The notes: generated from the sequence alone by a model not told the origin. Counted from the first letter of the stretch, positions 1-8,025 are shown. The stretch is 8,439 nucleotides of DNA from an uncultured Eubacteriales bacterium (GCA_900545085.1 UQXU01000077.1:1-8439); one strand, 5' to 3'. Numbers and translations are program-made.

Positions 1-2248
1 CTACTACCTTATCTACGATGTGCGGTGTCAAAACTTCTCCGCCGTTAGCGATAGCGCATATATAGCGAGCGATAGCTATGGGAGTGTACTGAGAAGGCGT
101 CAGACCCGCGCCCTGCGTTACGGTGAGTCGTTGAGTCCAGCGCAGCTGAGCTATCAGCTGAGCCAATTCGTTTGACATGCTGGCGCGCGATACATTCTCA
201 GGGATATCAAAGACCTCGGAAAGTATGGTACGGATCTTAGGTCCGACCTGAGTGTCAGAGTCGCCGCCGAGAACGATTATTCTGTTGGCTGCCGTGCTGT
301 ATTGCTGATCCGTGTAGGTTACGTTTCTTTCGGAAGCGTATTGCTTGAGCAGATTGATAATTGCATTGTAAACCAGCTGAGGATTCCAGTTTCCTCCCTG
401 AGATTCAGGATCTATATCTTTTGTATTGTCGTACAAAACCTGCTGAGAGCCGATGAATCCCTGCGCTTCGTTAGGAAGCTCTATGCCTGTTTTGGAGGTG
501 AGACCAAGCTTGTCTACCCATTCCGTCAGCTTTTGCAGACCCAGCAGATCTGTTACGCGGAAGAAAAAGTAGTTGCAGCTATTCTTTATAGCGTCAGATA
601 CGTCCTGATTTGCGTGTTTCGACGTGTTGGAAGTCCAGCATGCCGGTGCAGTTGCTTCATCTGTAATTTCAGCGGTAAGGTATTTGTACTGGCAGCTGAT
701 ATGCGTGTTTAAGTCTATCACGCCTTCTTCCAGACCGGCGATTGCAGTAGCCATTTTGAAAACTGAACCGGGTGTAGAAGTAGAAGAAATAGCTACGTTA
801 AACATCGGAGAACCTTCCGCGTTGAGCAATGCTTGATAGTTGCTGTCGGAGATGCCTCCCGTAAACAGGTTTAAATCATAGCCGGGTATGCTTGCCAGCG
901 CGAGGACGTCGCCCGTCTCTACATCCATTGCGATGGCAGCGCCGGAGTTGCAAAGGTTGAGGGCGTCCAGCTTAGTGAAAGATGAGGCTTTCTCGTCCGA
1001 GCTGTCCTGCAAGGCTTTAAGTTCGTTATTGTATCTCGATGTGAGAGAATCCATGCTGTCATATTCAGTTTGATTTGATTTATAGGTGCTCTCCTGTACT
1101 TCACGAACCTGGGTTATGTTCTTTTCGAGCGCATCTTCCAGTACCTCCTGAAGCTTCAGGTCGACAGTCAAATAAACATCGTTTCCGTTTTGAGCGGGAG
1201 TGCTCGAGACTTCCCCGAGAATAGCTCCGCTGCTGTCCACTTCTATTATGCGTTCGCCTTTTTTATCTGATGTGGAAGCGGTCAGATACTGCTCCATGGT
1301 AGATTCCACCCCTGTTCTGCCTATGCTGTCGTCAGTGGTGTAACCCAAATCGAGGTAAGAATCTATATCGTCATTTTCGGAGAGGCGTCCCAGATAGCCC
1401 ACTATATGGCATGCGACGGCGTTCCTCGGGTATACGCGAGTGTTTGAGCTTTCTATGCTCATTCCTGTGAGCTCAGTGCCGAGCGCCTCTATTTTGGATA
1501 CCGTCTCGTTATCTACGTCGTATGCTACTGTAACAGGGATGTAAGAACGATAAGACATCAGCTGAGATTCCTGCCAGATAGACAGGAGCTTGACAGCGCT
1601 ATCGTAGCTTACATTTTCGTCCAGACGATATTTGCTGCGGAGATAATAGTAAATCTCCTCTGCGTCGGCATTTTCATATATGGTTTGGTACGCTTCGGCT
1701 TTTTTTGTTGAGTCTTTGAGCAGATTAGTTGTTAAAGTATAGCTCAATCCCAGCATATCTTCGGGGATAGACATGTTTACGCACCAGTTCCCCAAACGGC
1801 TGATCTTGGCTTGTTCGACTTTCTCTGCTGTCATGGTAGGGTCGTTATCCAGAGATGTGAAGTTAAAATAAAATTTTCCGTTTTTGTCTTTGCGTATGAG
1901 AAAAGTATCTATTGTACTTCCGCCGTTGCTCTCGACTATAGAGATAGTCTGCGCTATAATACGTGTGTAGTCAGCTCGGTCGCTTGCGTTGCTGCGCGTG
2001 GGATCGCGGTAAAAGGTAACGTCGTAGCTGGATTCGTCGTATGCGAGAGCTATATTGTTGGAATCGTAGATAGAGCCTCGCTTTCCTTGAACAGTAACGG
2101 TTTTCTGCGATGTTGTCGGAGCCTGCGCTTGATATTCCTCTGCGTTTATTATGACCAGAGAAAAATTAGCGTATAACAGTACGCAAATAAGCGCCATCGC
2201 AACTGAAATAAAAGCGACATATCTGCGCTTAAATTTGTCGTTAAACAT
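1..2248 (-). CDS. mrdA: Penicillin-binding protein 2 (class B transpeptidase of the elongasome), 3' end cut by window
   Basis: Class B PBP that cross-links peptidoglycan during side-wall synthesis as partner of RodA; membrane-anchored, catalytic domain outside. The frame stays open for 749 codons from ATG 2248 to the window edge. Visible: short cytoplasmic N-terminus, one membrane segment (about residues 11-34), an N-terminal dimerisation motif KRGSIYDSNN (56-65), TVDLKLQ (361-367), a charged coiled-coil-like insert (about 370-430), AMDVETG (440-446), the active-site SVFK motif (Ser495, Lys498), the SCN motif (Ser557-Asn559), then TQGAGLTPSQ (from 711) and a TPHIVDKVV end. The KTG box that normally follows is outside the window. 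At over 749 residues it is longer than E. coli PBP2 (about 630) because of the 370-430 insert and a second one (about 620-705). The start follows an AAAGGAAG ribosome site and overlaps mreD by 8 bases. SpoVD/PBP2b-type proteins are alternatives, but the mreCD context favours PBP2. Confidence 0.93.
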   Translation of the reverse strand, partial: MFNDKFKRRYVAFISVAMALICVLLYANFSLVIINAEEYQAQAPTTSQKTVTVQGKRGSIYDSNNIALAYDESSYDVTFYRDPTRSNASDRADYTRIIAQTISIVESNGGSTIDTFLIRKDKNGKFYFNFTSLDNDPTMTAEKVEQAKISRLGNWCVNMSIPEDMLGLSYTLTTNLLKDSTKKAEAYQTIYENADAEEIYYYLRSKYRLDENVSYDSAVKLLSIWQESQLMSYRSYIPVTVAYDVDNETVSKIEALGTELTGMSIESSNTRVYPRNAVACHIVGYLGRLSENDDIDSYLDLGYTTDDSIGRTGVESTMEQYLTASTSDKKGERIIEVDSSGAILGEVSSTPAQNGNDVYLTVDLKLQEVLEDALEKNITQVREVQESTYKSNQTEYDSMDSLTSRYNNELKALQDSSDEKASSFTKLDALNLCNSGAAIAMDVETGDVLALASIPGYDLNLFTGGISDSNYQALLNAEGSPMFNVAISSTSTPGSVFKMATAIAGLEEGVIDLNTHISCQYKYLTAEITDEATAPACWTSNTSKHANQDVSDAIKNSCNYFFFRVTDLLGLQKLTEWVDKLGLTSKTGIELPNEAQGFIGSQQVLYDNTKDIDPESQGGNWNPQLVYNAIINLLKQYASERNVTYTDQQYSTAANRIIVLGGDSDTQVGPKIRTILSEVFDIPENVSRASMSNELAQLIAQLRWTQRLTVTQGAGLTPSQYTPIAIARYICAIANGGEVLTPHIVDKVV

Positions 2249-2783
2249 TCAGCTTCTTCCTTTCGTTTAATATCTCATCGGGCGACTGCATATTTCTCGG
2301 TTTCATGAAAGAATATGTGCAGAGCCTGCGCAGAAGTATGTATACGGGAATCATTACGGCTGCGCATATAGCCATCTTGGGCATGGTTTTGCTGACGATG
2401 GTTTCGATGAAGTGTATGTTGTACGTCGTGGACAGCGCGGTAAACAGCGCCATCAGCAGTTCCTTGGCTACCCAGAATAAGCATGTCATGAGTAAACATA
2501 CGCCGAGAGAAGGCGCCGTTTTGTCTTTCGTGAGTATATACGCTCCGATTCCGCAAAGCGCATACGGCAAAGAGTAAAATCCCAGCTGAGGGGCGAATAT
2601 TATATCCATAATCAGGCTGGTGGCTACGGTGAAATACATGGGAGTCAGAGTGCGCTCCGCAAATATAAACGCCAGCATGAACAGGAGAATCAAATCAGGA
2701 GTGGGGAATGTAAAGTGCGTAAAAACGGCAGTTTGAAATATAGTTCCGAATATGGAAAACAGCGCTAATACTACATATCTCAT
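2241..2783 (-). CDS. mreD: Rod shape-determining membrane protein MreD
   Basis: Small integral membrane protein of the elongasome, linking MreC and the RodA-PBP2 synthase to the cytoplasmic MreB filament. The 180-residue product is very hydrophobic, with about five to six predicted membrane segments (roughly 3-22, 28-45, 50-66, 70-86, 93-117, 135-152) and a charged cytoplasmic tail ending in NERKKLNV, as usual for MreD in Gram-positives. The family has low sequence identity, so the call rests on size, topology, motifs such as FPTPDLILLF near residue 26 and the position between mreC and mrdA. The start codon overlaps the mreC stop (ATGA) and a GAGGAAG ribosome site lies 7 bases upstream inside mreC. 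Translational coupling with both neighbours is likely. Confidence 0.93.
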   Translation of the reverse strand: MRYVVLALFSIFGTIFQTAVFTHFTFPTPDLILLFMLAFIFAERTLTPMYFTVATSLIMDIIFAPQLGFYSLPYALCGIGAYILTKDKTAPSLGVCLLMTCLFWVAKELLMALFTALSTTYNIHFIETIVSKTMPKMAICAAVMIPVYILLRRLCTYSFMKPRNMQSPDEILNERKKLNV

Positions 2784-3586
2784 GATTCAACTTCCTCAAA
2801 AGTGGCGAGGAGAACTACAACCTCCTCGAGATGATCAAAGTCTATGGAGCTTTGTAATGTGACTTCCGCGTTTGAGCCGGAACCTACAGATGTTACAGTT
2901 CCGATTGTCAGCCCTTTGGGGTATACTCCGCCGATGCCGGAGGTTATGAGAGTATCTCCGGGAACGACGCTGACAGAATTTTCGGTGTATTCGAGAGAGA
3001 GGTTGCCTTCCTCGCCGGAGTTTTCAGCTTTAACTACGCAAACGTCGCGTGTGCGCTCAACCAATGCGGGAATACCGCCCTGTGTGTTTAGCAAAGTCGT
3101 GATTTTTGCATAATGCTGAGTTACGGATACGACGCGCCCCAGAAGTCCGCCTTCATGTACTACAATCATGCCCTTCTTCAAACCGTCTGCCGTGCCTGCG
3201 GCGATGGTGAATTCAGTCATCCAGTCGTCCGGGCTGCGCGCTATTACGGAGGCGGTGATTGTGTCGTAGTCGTCGTATGCTTTTACTACATTGAGAAGCT
3301 TTTTATACCTTTCGTTCTCAGCGACAATTTGATCGTAGCTTTGGAGCTGCGTCTCCAATTCAGATACTTGACGTTCCAGAGCGGAAATTTTGGAACCGCT
3401 CTCTGCGGAGCCAAATATGCCGGAGAAGAATGTGCCGACTTTGGCGCTGGATGTGTACAGCCATTCCTGCACGGGTGTGAGCGCGTCGGTAGCGGTCTGT
3501 CCGCTTGCGCCTATTACCATCAGTATAAATAATACGAGTACGAGTATTATGGCTATGACTAGAGGTTTGTTTTTCCAGAAGGACAT
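2780..3586 (-). CDS. mreC: Rod shape-determining protein MreC
   Basis: Bitopic elongasome scaffold that self-associates outside the membrane and activates the PBP2-RodA complex. The 268-residue product has a short cytoplasmic N-terminus (MSFWKNKP), a membrane helix at about 9-27, a coiled coil at about 64-98 (ISALERQVSELETQLQSYD and following) that drives dimerisation, then the two beta-barrel domains: TASVIARSPDDW at 111-122, GMIVVHEGGLLGRV near 139-152, and the characteristic GDTLITSGIGGVYPKGLTIG at 210-229. Length matches the family (about 270-290). The ATG follows a TAGGAG ribosome site. It is the first gene of the minus-strand operon. mreB, usually directly upstream, is absent: the next gene upstream is the divergent minC. 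Confidence 0.96.
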   Translation of the reverse strand: MSFWKNKPLVIAIILVLVLFILMVIGASGQTATDALTPVQEWLYTSSAKVGTFFSGIFGSAESGSKISALERQVSELETQLQSYDQIVAENERYKKLLNVVKAYDDYDTITASVIARSPDDWMTEFTIAAGTADGLKKGMIVVHEGGLLGRVVSVTQHYAKITTLLNTQGGIPALVERTRDVCVVKAENSGEEGNLSLEYTENSVSVVPGDTLITSGIGGVYPKGLTIGTVTSVGSGSNAEVTLQSSIDFDHLEEVVVLLATFEEVES

Positions 3587-3670
3587 TAGTAACTCCTAAA
3601 TTAAAATAAATACATAAAATAATTTGCGCTGCAAAGTCAAGAAAACCGAGTGCAGCATATTTCTTCATGG

Positions 3671-3699
3671 ATTATATCACAATTTTGTGTATGAATAAA
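3671..3699 (-). promoter_or_regulatory. Extended -10 promoter for mreC-mreD-mrdA
   Basis: On the minus strand a perfect TATAAT (3676-3671) is preceded by TG and one base, giving the extended -10 TGATATAAT (3679-3671). The -35 at 17-base spacing is poor (TTTATT, 3699-3694), which extended -10 promoters tolerate. Transcription would start near 3664 and leave a leader of about 80 bases before mreC. A second weaker candidate, TTGACT (3640-3635) with TATGTA 18 bases on, lies closer to the gene. Confidence 0.6.
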
Positions 3700-3782
3700 G
3701 AGAAAAGGAGTCGCAGAAAAAACAATAGGAAGATGTTTACAAAAAGTTTGGAACAGACAGCGGCGGGCAGTGAAATAACGCA

Positions 3783-3811
3783 TTGTAAAAAAAAGCTGTG
3801 TGATATATAAT
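3783..3811 (+). promoter_or_regulatory. SigA-type promoter for the minCDE-rodA operon
   Basis: TTGTAA (3783-3788), 17-base spacer, then perfect TATAAT (3806-3811). Transcription would start near 3818, about 30 bases before minC. The leader carries an 11-base palindrome (3825-3835) and the strong ribosome site AGGGGGAG (3837-3844), 4 bases before the ATG. No other promoter was found before rodA, so the operon probably depends on this one. Confidence 0.7.
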
Positions 3812-3848
3812 GTAATTCTACGGGAGCGTAACGCTTAGGGGGAGAAAA

Positions 3849-4460
3849 ATGGTTACGATAAAGAGTACAAACAGGAGGCATGAGTTCTGGGTATCTAACG
3901 GAGAGTATTCGGCGGTAAAACGTGAGTTATACCGAAAGCTGAACGCTGCGGGAAACTTCTATTTCGGCGTGCGCAAACCTGTTGCGATATACGGTAGAAG
4001 TTTCAGCGATGAACAAAAGCAAGATCTTCGGGAAATGCTGAATTCGAATTTTAGAATAAAAAACGTACTTTTTTCTGACGATTTTTCTTCTGAGGAATCG
4101 CTTCAGGGGCATACGCTCAGACCTTCGTCGGCAGAAACCAAGCGTTCCGTATTTTTGACAGAGACTGTAAGAAACGGGCAGCGTATAGTCAGCGGCGCAG
4201 ATATAGTAATCGCGGGCGACGTAAATGCCGGAGCCGAGCTTATAGCAGAAGGAAATATTGCGGTAGTGGGCAAGCTCAGAGGCTTGGCTCACGCCGGAGC
4301 GAACGGAGACAAATCTGCGTGCATAGCGGCGACTCAAATGTTATCAAACCAGATTAGAATTGCAGATAAAATTGCTATTATGCCTGAGCGAAAAAAAACA
4401 GAGGGTCCTGAGCTGGCAAGGTATATAGGAGATAATATAGTTATAACACCGCTTTCTTAA
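3849..4460 (+). CDS. minC: Septum site-determining protein MinC
   Basis: Division inhibitor that blocks FtsZ assembly away from mid-cell; brought to the membrane by MinD-ATP and copolymerises with it. The 203-residue product has the two family domains. The N-terminal FtsZ-inhibiting domain spans about 1-75, with the typical stretch VAIYGRSFSDEQKQDLREML (45-64). A poorly conserved linker (about 76-105) leads to the C-terminal beta-helix (about 106-200): RNGQRIVSGADIVIAGDVN (108-126), GAELIAEGNIAVVGKLRGLAHAG (127-149) and the closing IRIADKIAIMPE (169-180). The RSGQ-type motif of the MinD/MinC interface appears as RNGQ. Length is normal for Gram-positive MinC. It is the first gene of the plus-strand operon, 32 bases before minD. 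Confidence 0.95.
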   Translation: MVTIKSTNRRHEFWVSNGEYSAVKRELYRKLNAAGNFYFGVRKPVAIYGRSFSDEQKQDLREMLNSNFRIKNVLFSDDFSSEESLQGHTLRPSSAETKRSVFLTETVRNGQRIVSGADIVIAGDVNAGAELIAEGNIAVVGKLRGLAHAGANGDKSACIAATQMLSNQIRIADKIAIMPERKKTEGPELARYIGDNIVITPLS

Positions 4461-4492
4461 CGGAGTTATTTTAGAAGTGCAGGAGGGAAATT

Positions 4493-5329
4493 ATGGAGAC
4501 AAACACTGAAAATATAAATGCGGAAAATAAAAACGGCATGGAAAATATTATAGTAATAACTTCCGGTAAAGGCGGCGTGGGGAAGACCACAACAACTGCG
4601 AACATAGGCGTAGGTTTGGCAAAAAGGGGAAAAAAGACAGTTCTGGTAGATACGGATATAGGACTGCGCAATCTGGACGTCGTTCTCGGATTGGAAAACA
4701 GAATAGTATACGACCTCGTGGACGTAGTGGAAGGGACGTGCCGGATGAAGCAGGCTTTGATTAAGGACAAGCGTTATGACGGATTGTTCTTGCTGCCGGC
4801 TGCGCAGACCAGAAATAAGATGGCTGTAAATCCGGAGCAAATGCAGGATCTGATAAAAAGATTAAGCGAAGAATTTGATTATGTCATAATAGACTGTCCC
4901 GCCGGGATAGAACAGGGGTTTGAAAATGCCGTTGCAGGTGCGAAATCTGCAATAGTCGTAACTGTACCCGAGGTGAGCTCTGTGCGCGATGCTGACAGGA
5001 TAATCGGGCTTTTGGGAGCCAGCGACGTGGACGAAGTCCGTCTGCTGATAAACAGAATGCGTCCTGATTTGGTAGCTCAGGGCGACATGCTTGCCATAGA
5101 TGATACTCTTGAAATTTTGGGTATAGATTTGATAGGCGTAATACCTGAAGATGAGCTTATATTCAGATCGAGTAATCTGGGCGAGCCTGCTGTAACCATT
5201 CCGGCGTCCATGGCGGGCAAGGCGTATTCAAATGTAGTATCGCGTATTTTGGGAGAAGACGTTCCGATAATGGACATGAAGCAGAAGCTCGGTTTTTTTG
5301 CCAGATTAAAAAGAGCGTTCTCTAAATAA
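4493..5329 (+). CDS. minD: Septum site-determining ATPase MinD
   Basis: Deviant Walker-A ATPase that binds the membrane as an ATP dimer, recruits MinC and is released by MinE. In the 278-residue product: deviant P-loop GKGGVGKTT (25-33) with the signature Lys26 and catalytic-site Lys31, switch I VDTDIGLRNLD (52-62), Walker B VIIDCPAGIE (131-140), and a C-terminal amphipathic membrane-targeting helix KLGFFARLKRAFSK (265-278). The first ATG was chosen because AGGAGGG lies just before it (4481-4487). This adds 15 Asn/Glu-rich residues ahead of Met16, where most MinD proteins begin. Met16 has no ribosome site of its own. Confidence 0.97.
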   Translation: METNTENINAENKNGMENIIVITSGKGGVGKTTTTANIGVGLAKRGKKTVLVDTDIGLRNLDVVLGLENRIVYDLVDVVEGTCRMKQALIKDKRYDGLFLLPAAQTRNKMAVNPEQMQDLIKRLSEEFDYVIIDCPAGIEQGFENAVAGAKSAIVVTVPEVSSVRDADRIIGLLGASDVDEVRLLINRMRPDLVAQGDMLAIDDTLEILGIDLIGVIPEDELIFRSSNLGEPAVTIPASMAGKAYSNVVSRILGEDVPIMDMKQKLGFFARLKRAFSK

Positions 5330-5341
5330 AAAGGAGGAAAT

Positions 5342-5626
5342 ATGGGACTTTTCGGCAGAAGAAAACAAAAGAGCAGCCAGATCGCAAAAGACAGACTCAA
5401 GCTCGTGCTTATATATGACCGCGCCGGGACTCAATCCAATAACGAAATGATAGAGATGATGAAGCGGGATATTATGGAAGTCATTTCAAAGTATATAGAA
5501 ATCGACGAAAATGAATTTGCGTTGGATATAAAAACAGTCACAACCGAAACGGAGCAGGTGGTCAGCGAGCTGGTTGCTAACATTCCTATTCGCAAGGTAA
5601 AGACATTAGGAAAAAACACGTATTGA
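5342..5626 (+). CDS. minE: Cell division topological specificity factor MinE
   Basis: Displaces MinC and stimulates MinD ATPase, which makes the Min proteins oscillate from pole to pole. The 94-residue product shows the family layout: basic, hydrophobic N-terminal membrane tip MGLFGRRK (1-8), the MinD-binding contact helix AKDRLKLVLIYDRAG (15-29), and the topological-specificity domain with RDIMEVISKYIEIDENEF (42-59), the same pattern as KDILEVICKYVQID in E. coli MinE. Length is normal (88-95). It lies 12 bases after minD with the ribosome site AAAGGAGG. Its presence means an E. coli-like oscillator rather than the DivIVA/MinJ-anchored Bacillus system. Confidence 0.96.
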   Translation: MGLFGRRKQKSSQIAKDRLKLVLIYDRAGTQSNNEMIEMMKRDIMEVISKYIEIDENEFALDIKTVTTETEQVVSELVANIPIRKVKTLGKNTY

Positions 5627-5682
5627 TTTGCGGATATACACGATATTAACATACGCAGAAAGGAAGCGGAAAACGGTTTATA

Positions 5683-6858
5683 ATGGGTAGAAGAGAAAGA
5701 AGTACAAAAAGCAGACTGCTGCGGGAGATGGATTGGCTGCTTATCGCACTTGTGGTGATTATAGTACTGTACGGAGTTATAGCTATACTGAGTGCGACGT
5801 CGCCCGGGTATGATAGCGAATCCATGACATTAGGAAGCTTCATAGCCTCCATAGATTGGAAATATGCAGGAATGCAGCTTGCGTTTTTTGCCATAGGAGC
5901 GGTGCTGTGCGTACTCTTAGTGCGCATAGATTATAACAATTTACGCGATTTTACGAATATTTTGTATTGGATAATGGTTGCGGTTCTCGTCGGGGTATTG
6001 TTTATGCCGGAGGTTCGAGGCGTATCCGGTTGGATTTCGATTACAAGTTCAATTTCAATCCAGCCGGCGGAGTTCTGCAAGCTCATTCTTATAGTAGTTT
6101 TGGCAAAGGAGTTCGCCCAAAGGACAGAGAATCAAGACACAGGTATATCTACGATAAAAGATCTTTTGCCGATACTGTGGAGAGCCGCGATTCCGGTTGC
6201 GTTGATTATGGCTCAGCCGGACTGGGGTACCGCTTTGGTATTCATATTTGTGCTTGTCGGCATGATGTTTATGGCCAAGACGAGCTTGAAAGTAATGGGA
6301 ATACTCGGAGTGGGGGTAGGAGCGTGCCTGCCTATACTTTGGCTGCTGATGGAGCCGTGGCAGCGCAACAGATTCCTGTCTTTTTTCAATCCGAGTGAAT
6401 ACAGCGACGAGCTTTATCATGCTACTCATGCCCGCGTTGTCGAATCGTCCGGAGGATTGACGGGCAAAGGGCTGTTCTCGACGGATCTTCTAACGCAGAC
6501 AAGTTATTTACCTGAAGATCATACAGACTTTATTTTTTCATCCAACACAGAGGCATTAGGTCTTATAGGTGGGATAGTGCTCATATTGCTGTATGCGGCT
6601 TTGCTTTTGCGTCTGATTTTTATATCAATGAATGCAAAAGATGAGTTCGGAGCGTTTGTCGTAGCAGGAGTGGCGTGCATGTTTCTGATGCACATATTCG
6701 AAAATATTGGCATGAACATTGGAATAATGCCTATAACGGGTATTCCGCTGCCGTTGTTCAGCTATGGCGGCTCAAGTATGCTTACTAATATGATGGCTAT
6801 AGGATTAGTGCTGAGTGTTTATACTCGACGAGGGCGGCACATGCTTGCCAAAACGTAA
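5683..6858 (+). CDS. rodA: Peptidoglycan glycosyltransferase RodA (SEDS family)
   Basis: Polymerises lipid II into glycan strands for side-wall growth, paired with PBP2. The 391-residue, ten-segment membrane protein has the SEDS landmarks: GVSGWISI then QPAEFCKL (113-134), AQPDWGTALVF (177-187), the outside-loop motif YLPEDHTDFIFS (275-286) with the Asp (282) matching the essential acidic residue of the family, and the C-terminal signature GIPLPLFSYGGSSML (353-367). RodA is favoured over FtsW by the elongasome genes nearby and the PEDHTDF form of the loop. The nearest good ribosome site, AGGAAG (5661-5666), is 16 bases before the ATG, which is unusually far. No in-frame ATG, GTG or TTG lies between them, and the next ATG (Met16) sits directly against a GGGAG. 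The start is thus likely but not certain. Confidence 0.95.
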   Translation: MGRRERSTKSRLLREMDWLLIALVVIIVLYGVIAILSATSPGYDSESMTLGSFIASIDWKYAGMQLAFFAIGAVLCVLLVRIDYNNLRDFTNILYWIMVAVLVGVLFMPEVRGVSGWISITSSISIQPAEFCKLILIVVLAKEFAQRTENQDTGISTIKDLLPILWRAAIPVALIMAQPDWGTALVFIFVLVGMMFMAKTSLKVMGILGVGVGACLPILWLLMEPWQRNRFLSFFNPSEYSDELYHATHARVVESSGGLTGKGLFSTDLLTQTSYLPEDHTDFIFSSNTEALGLIGGIVLILLYAALLLRLIFISMNAKDEFGAFVVAGVACMFLMHIFENIGMNIGIMPITGIPLPLFSYGGSSMLTNMMAIGLVLSVYTRRGRHMLAKT

Positions 6859-6870
6859 ACGGAGGGAAAT

Positions 6871-8025
6871 ATGCGGCGCAGACGCAGGAGAAGTGCATTC
6901 AGAACTGTTATAAGCAGGGTAGATTGGCGTATATTGGCGGCCGGAGTGGTTCTTATCGCCGCCGCAGCATTATTAATTATTCTGCTGCACTCCGGTGCGG
7001 AACCTAAGCAGGAAAACACGCCCATTGCCGCTGCTGCGGAGGTGCGCGGAGGCATAAGCTCAGGCAGCGACATTCAAGAAAGCGGATGTATGATAGGCTT
7101 TGTGTCTGAAGGTAAGGATGGCGTGGCGGATGGCTTTGGTTCGTTTGCGCAGTCTCTTGTTGAAAGCGGCAAACTAGACAGCTATCTCGTATACTCAGAT
7201 GCAGGCACAAAAACACAGCAGGTGCAGGACGTTCGCAGTATGCTGATTAAAGGCTGCAATGTTATAGTTACAAGCGGAGTGAATAAGCTGACATTTGAGA
7301 CTATATCACATCTGGCGCAGGAAGCCGGTACAAAAGTTGTTGCGGTAAATGCTCCTACGGACGAAGGTTTTGATTTAAATATAAAATCAGTAGGCTATGA
7401 TATGGATGTGCTTATGTCTGCTGCCGCGCAGGAAACAACTGCGTCGAATATAGGTATAATATCTGCAAATGCCGGAGATGCGCTGGATGAAAACTCGAGA
7501 TCTGCCGTCAGGAAGTATTATCCACAGGCAAATGTTTATGGAGCTTATTACGAGGACGATGAGTATATGACCCAGCTTGATGCTGTAATGACTGCGAATC
7601 CGGAGGTTATAGTCTGCGCCACCGCGCGTGCGCCGAAGCTTTTGAGGCGTGCGGCATCTCAAAACGCAATGCCGAAAGTAATGCTTACGGGTGCGTCAGC
7701 TGGTGTGCTGAAGCAATTTGACGAGGAAACATCAGTCAAGTTTTCTGCTTTTGGTTTAGATATACGCGGAACAGAAGGTCGGCTTATCGCGCAGCTGACG
7801 GTCGATGAGAATTCCTTGGGCAAGGCGGCCTGCTATGCCGCCGGAATGTTGGCGAATAATGCGCAGGTTCCGTATGGCACGGAGATAACGCTCTCAGGAG
7901 AGCTTATAACGTCGGATGATTTTGACGAATATCTAAAAAAGGCGGAAGATATGGACAGCGAGGAGCTTTTTGCTTCAGATGCAGATTATACAGAATTGAG
8001 AAATATACTCGAAGGTGAAAATTAG
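6871..8025 (+). CDS. Membrane-anchored protein with type I periplasmic-binding-protein fold, function unknown
   Basis: The 384-residue product begins with an Arg-rich cytoplasmic tail (MRRRRRRSAF), then one membrane helix (about 21-40), a 30-residue linker and an extracellular domain (about 73-345) that reads like the sugar-binding Peripla_BP_4 group: CMIGFVSEGKDGVADGF (73-89), VQDVRSMLIKGCNVIVTSGVN (118-138), EAGTKVVAVNAP (151-162), IGIISANAG (194-202) and PEVIVCATARAPKLL (244-258). The alternation of hydrophobic strands with 'multiple unbound elements' segments and the IKGCNVIV pattern is typical. There is no lipobox and no ABC permease or ATPase beside it, so it may be a sensor or scaffold rather than a transport component. 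It follows rodA by 12 bases with a GGAGGG ribosome site and is surely in the same operon. A ligand cannot be deduced. Confidence 0.8.
   Translation: MRRRRRRSAFRTVISRVDWRILAAGVVLIAAAALLIILLHSGAEPKQENTPIAAAAEVRGGISSGSDIQESGCMIGFVSEGKDGVADGFGSFAQSLVESGKLDSYLVYSDAGTKTQQVQDVRSMLIKGCNVIVTSGVNKLTFETISHLAQEAGTKVVAVNAPTDEGFDLNIKSVGYDMDVLMSAAAQETTASNIGIISANAGDALDENSRSAVRKYYPQANVYGAYYEDDEYMTQLDAVMTANPEVIVCATARAPKLLRRAASQNAMPKVMLTGASAGVLKQFDEETSVKFSAFGLDIRGTEGRLIAQLTVDENSLGKAACYAAGMLANNAQVPYGTEITLSGELITSDDFDEYLKKAEDMDSEELFASDADYTELRNILEGEN

Larger units (their letters stand above)
3587..3848. other. Divergent intergenic region between mreC and minC
   Basis: This 262-base AT-rich stretch separates two operons that point away from each other. 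It holds one promoter candidate per direction (given separately). The mreC leader contains a 6-base inverted repeat, GCTGCA (3628-3633) and TGCAGC (3651-3656). The minC leader contains the short palindrome AGCGTAACGCT (3825-3835) just after the predicted start site. I see no small gene or known riboswitch here. Between 3700 and 3780 nothing stands out. Confidence 0.6.

Noticed and set aside
500..530. SKTG in PBP2 just after the SCN motif as the catalytic KTG box
   Set aside because: It matches the TGI(E/D)LP segment that always follows SxN in PBP2; the true KTG box comes after the TPHIV segment, beyond the window.
302..2176. Plus-strand ORFs of 61-136 codons in the first 2.2 kb
   Set aside because: They run antisense to the PBP2 frame, lack family features and ribosome sites, and are shadows of that gene.
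3360..3668. Minus-strand ORF starting with MKKYAALGFLDF upstream of mreC
   Set aside because: Its ATG lies upstream of the predicted start of transcription, it has no ribosome site, and most of it overlaps mreC in another frame.
5679..5684. TATAAT over the rodA start codon as a promoter
   Set aside because: No -35 at suitable spacing (CAGAAA at 5656-5661), and a start there would remove the ribosome site; chance match.
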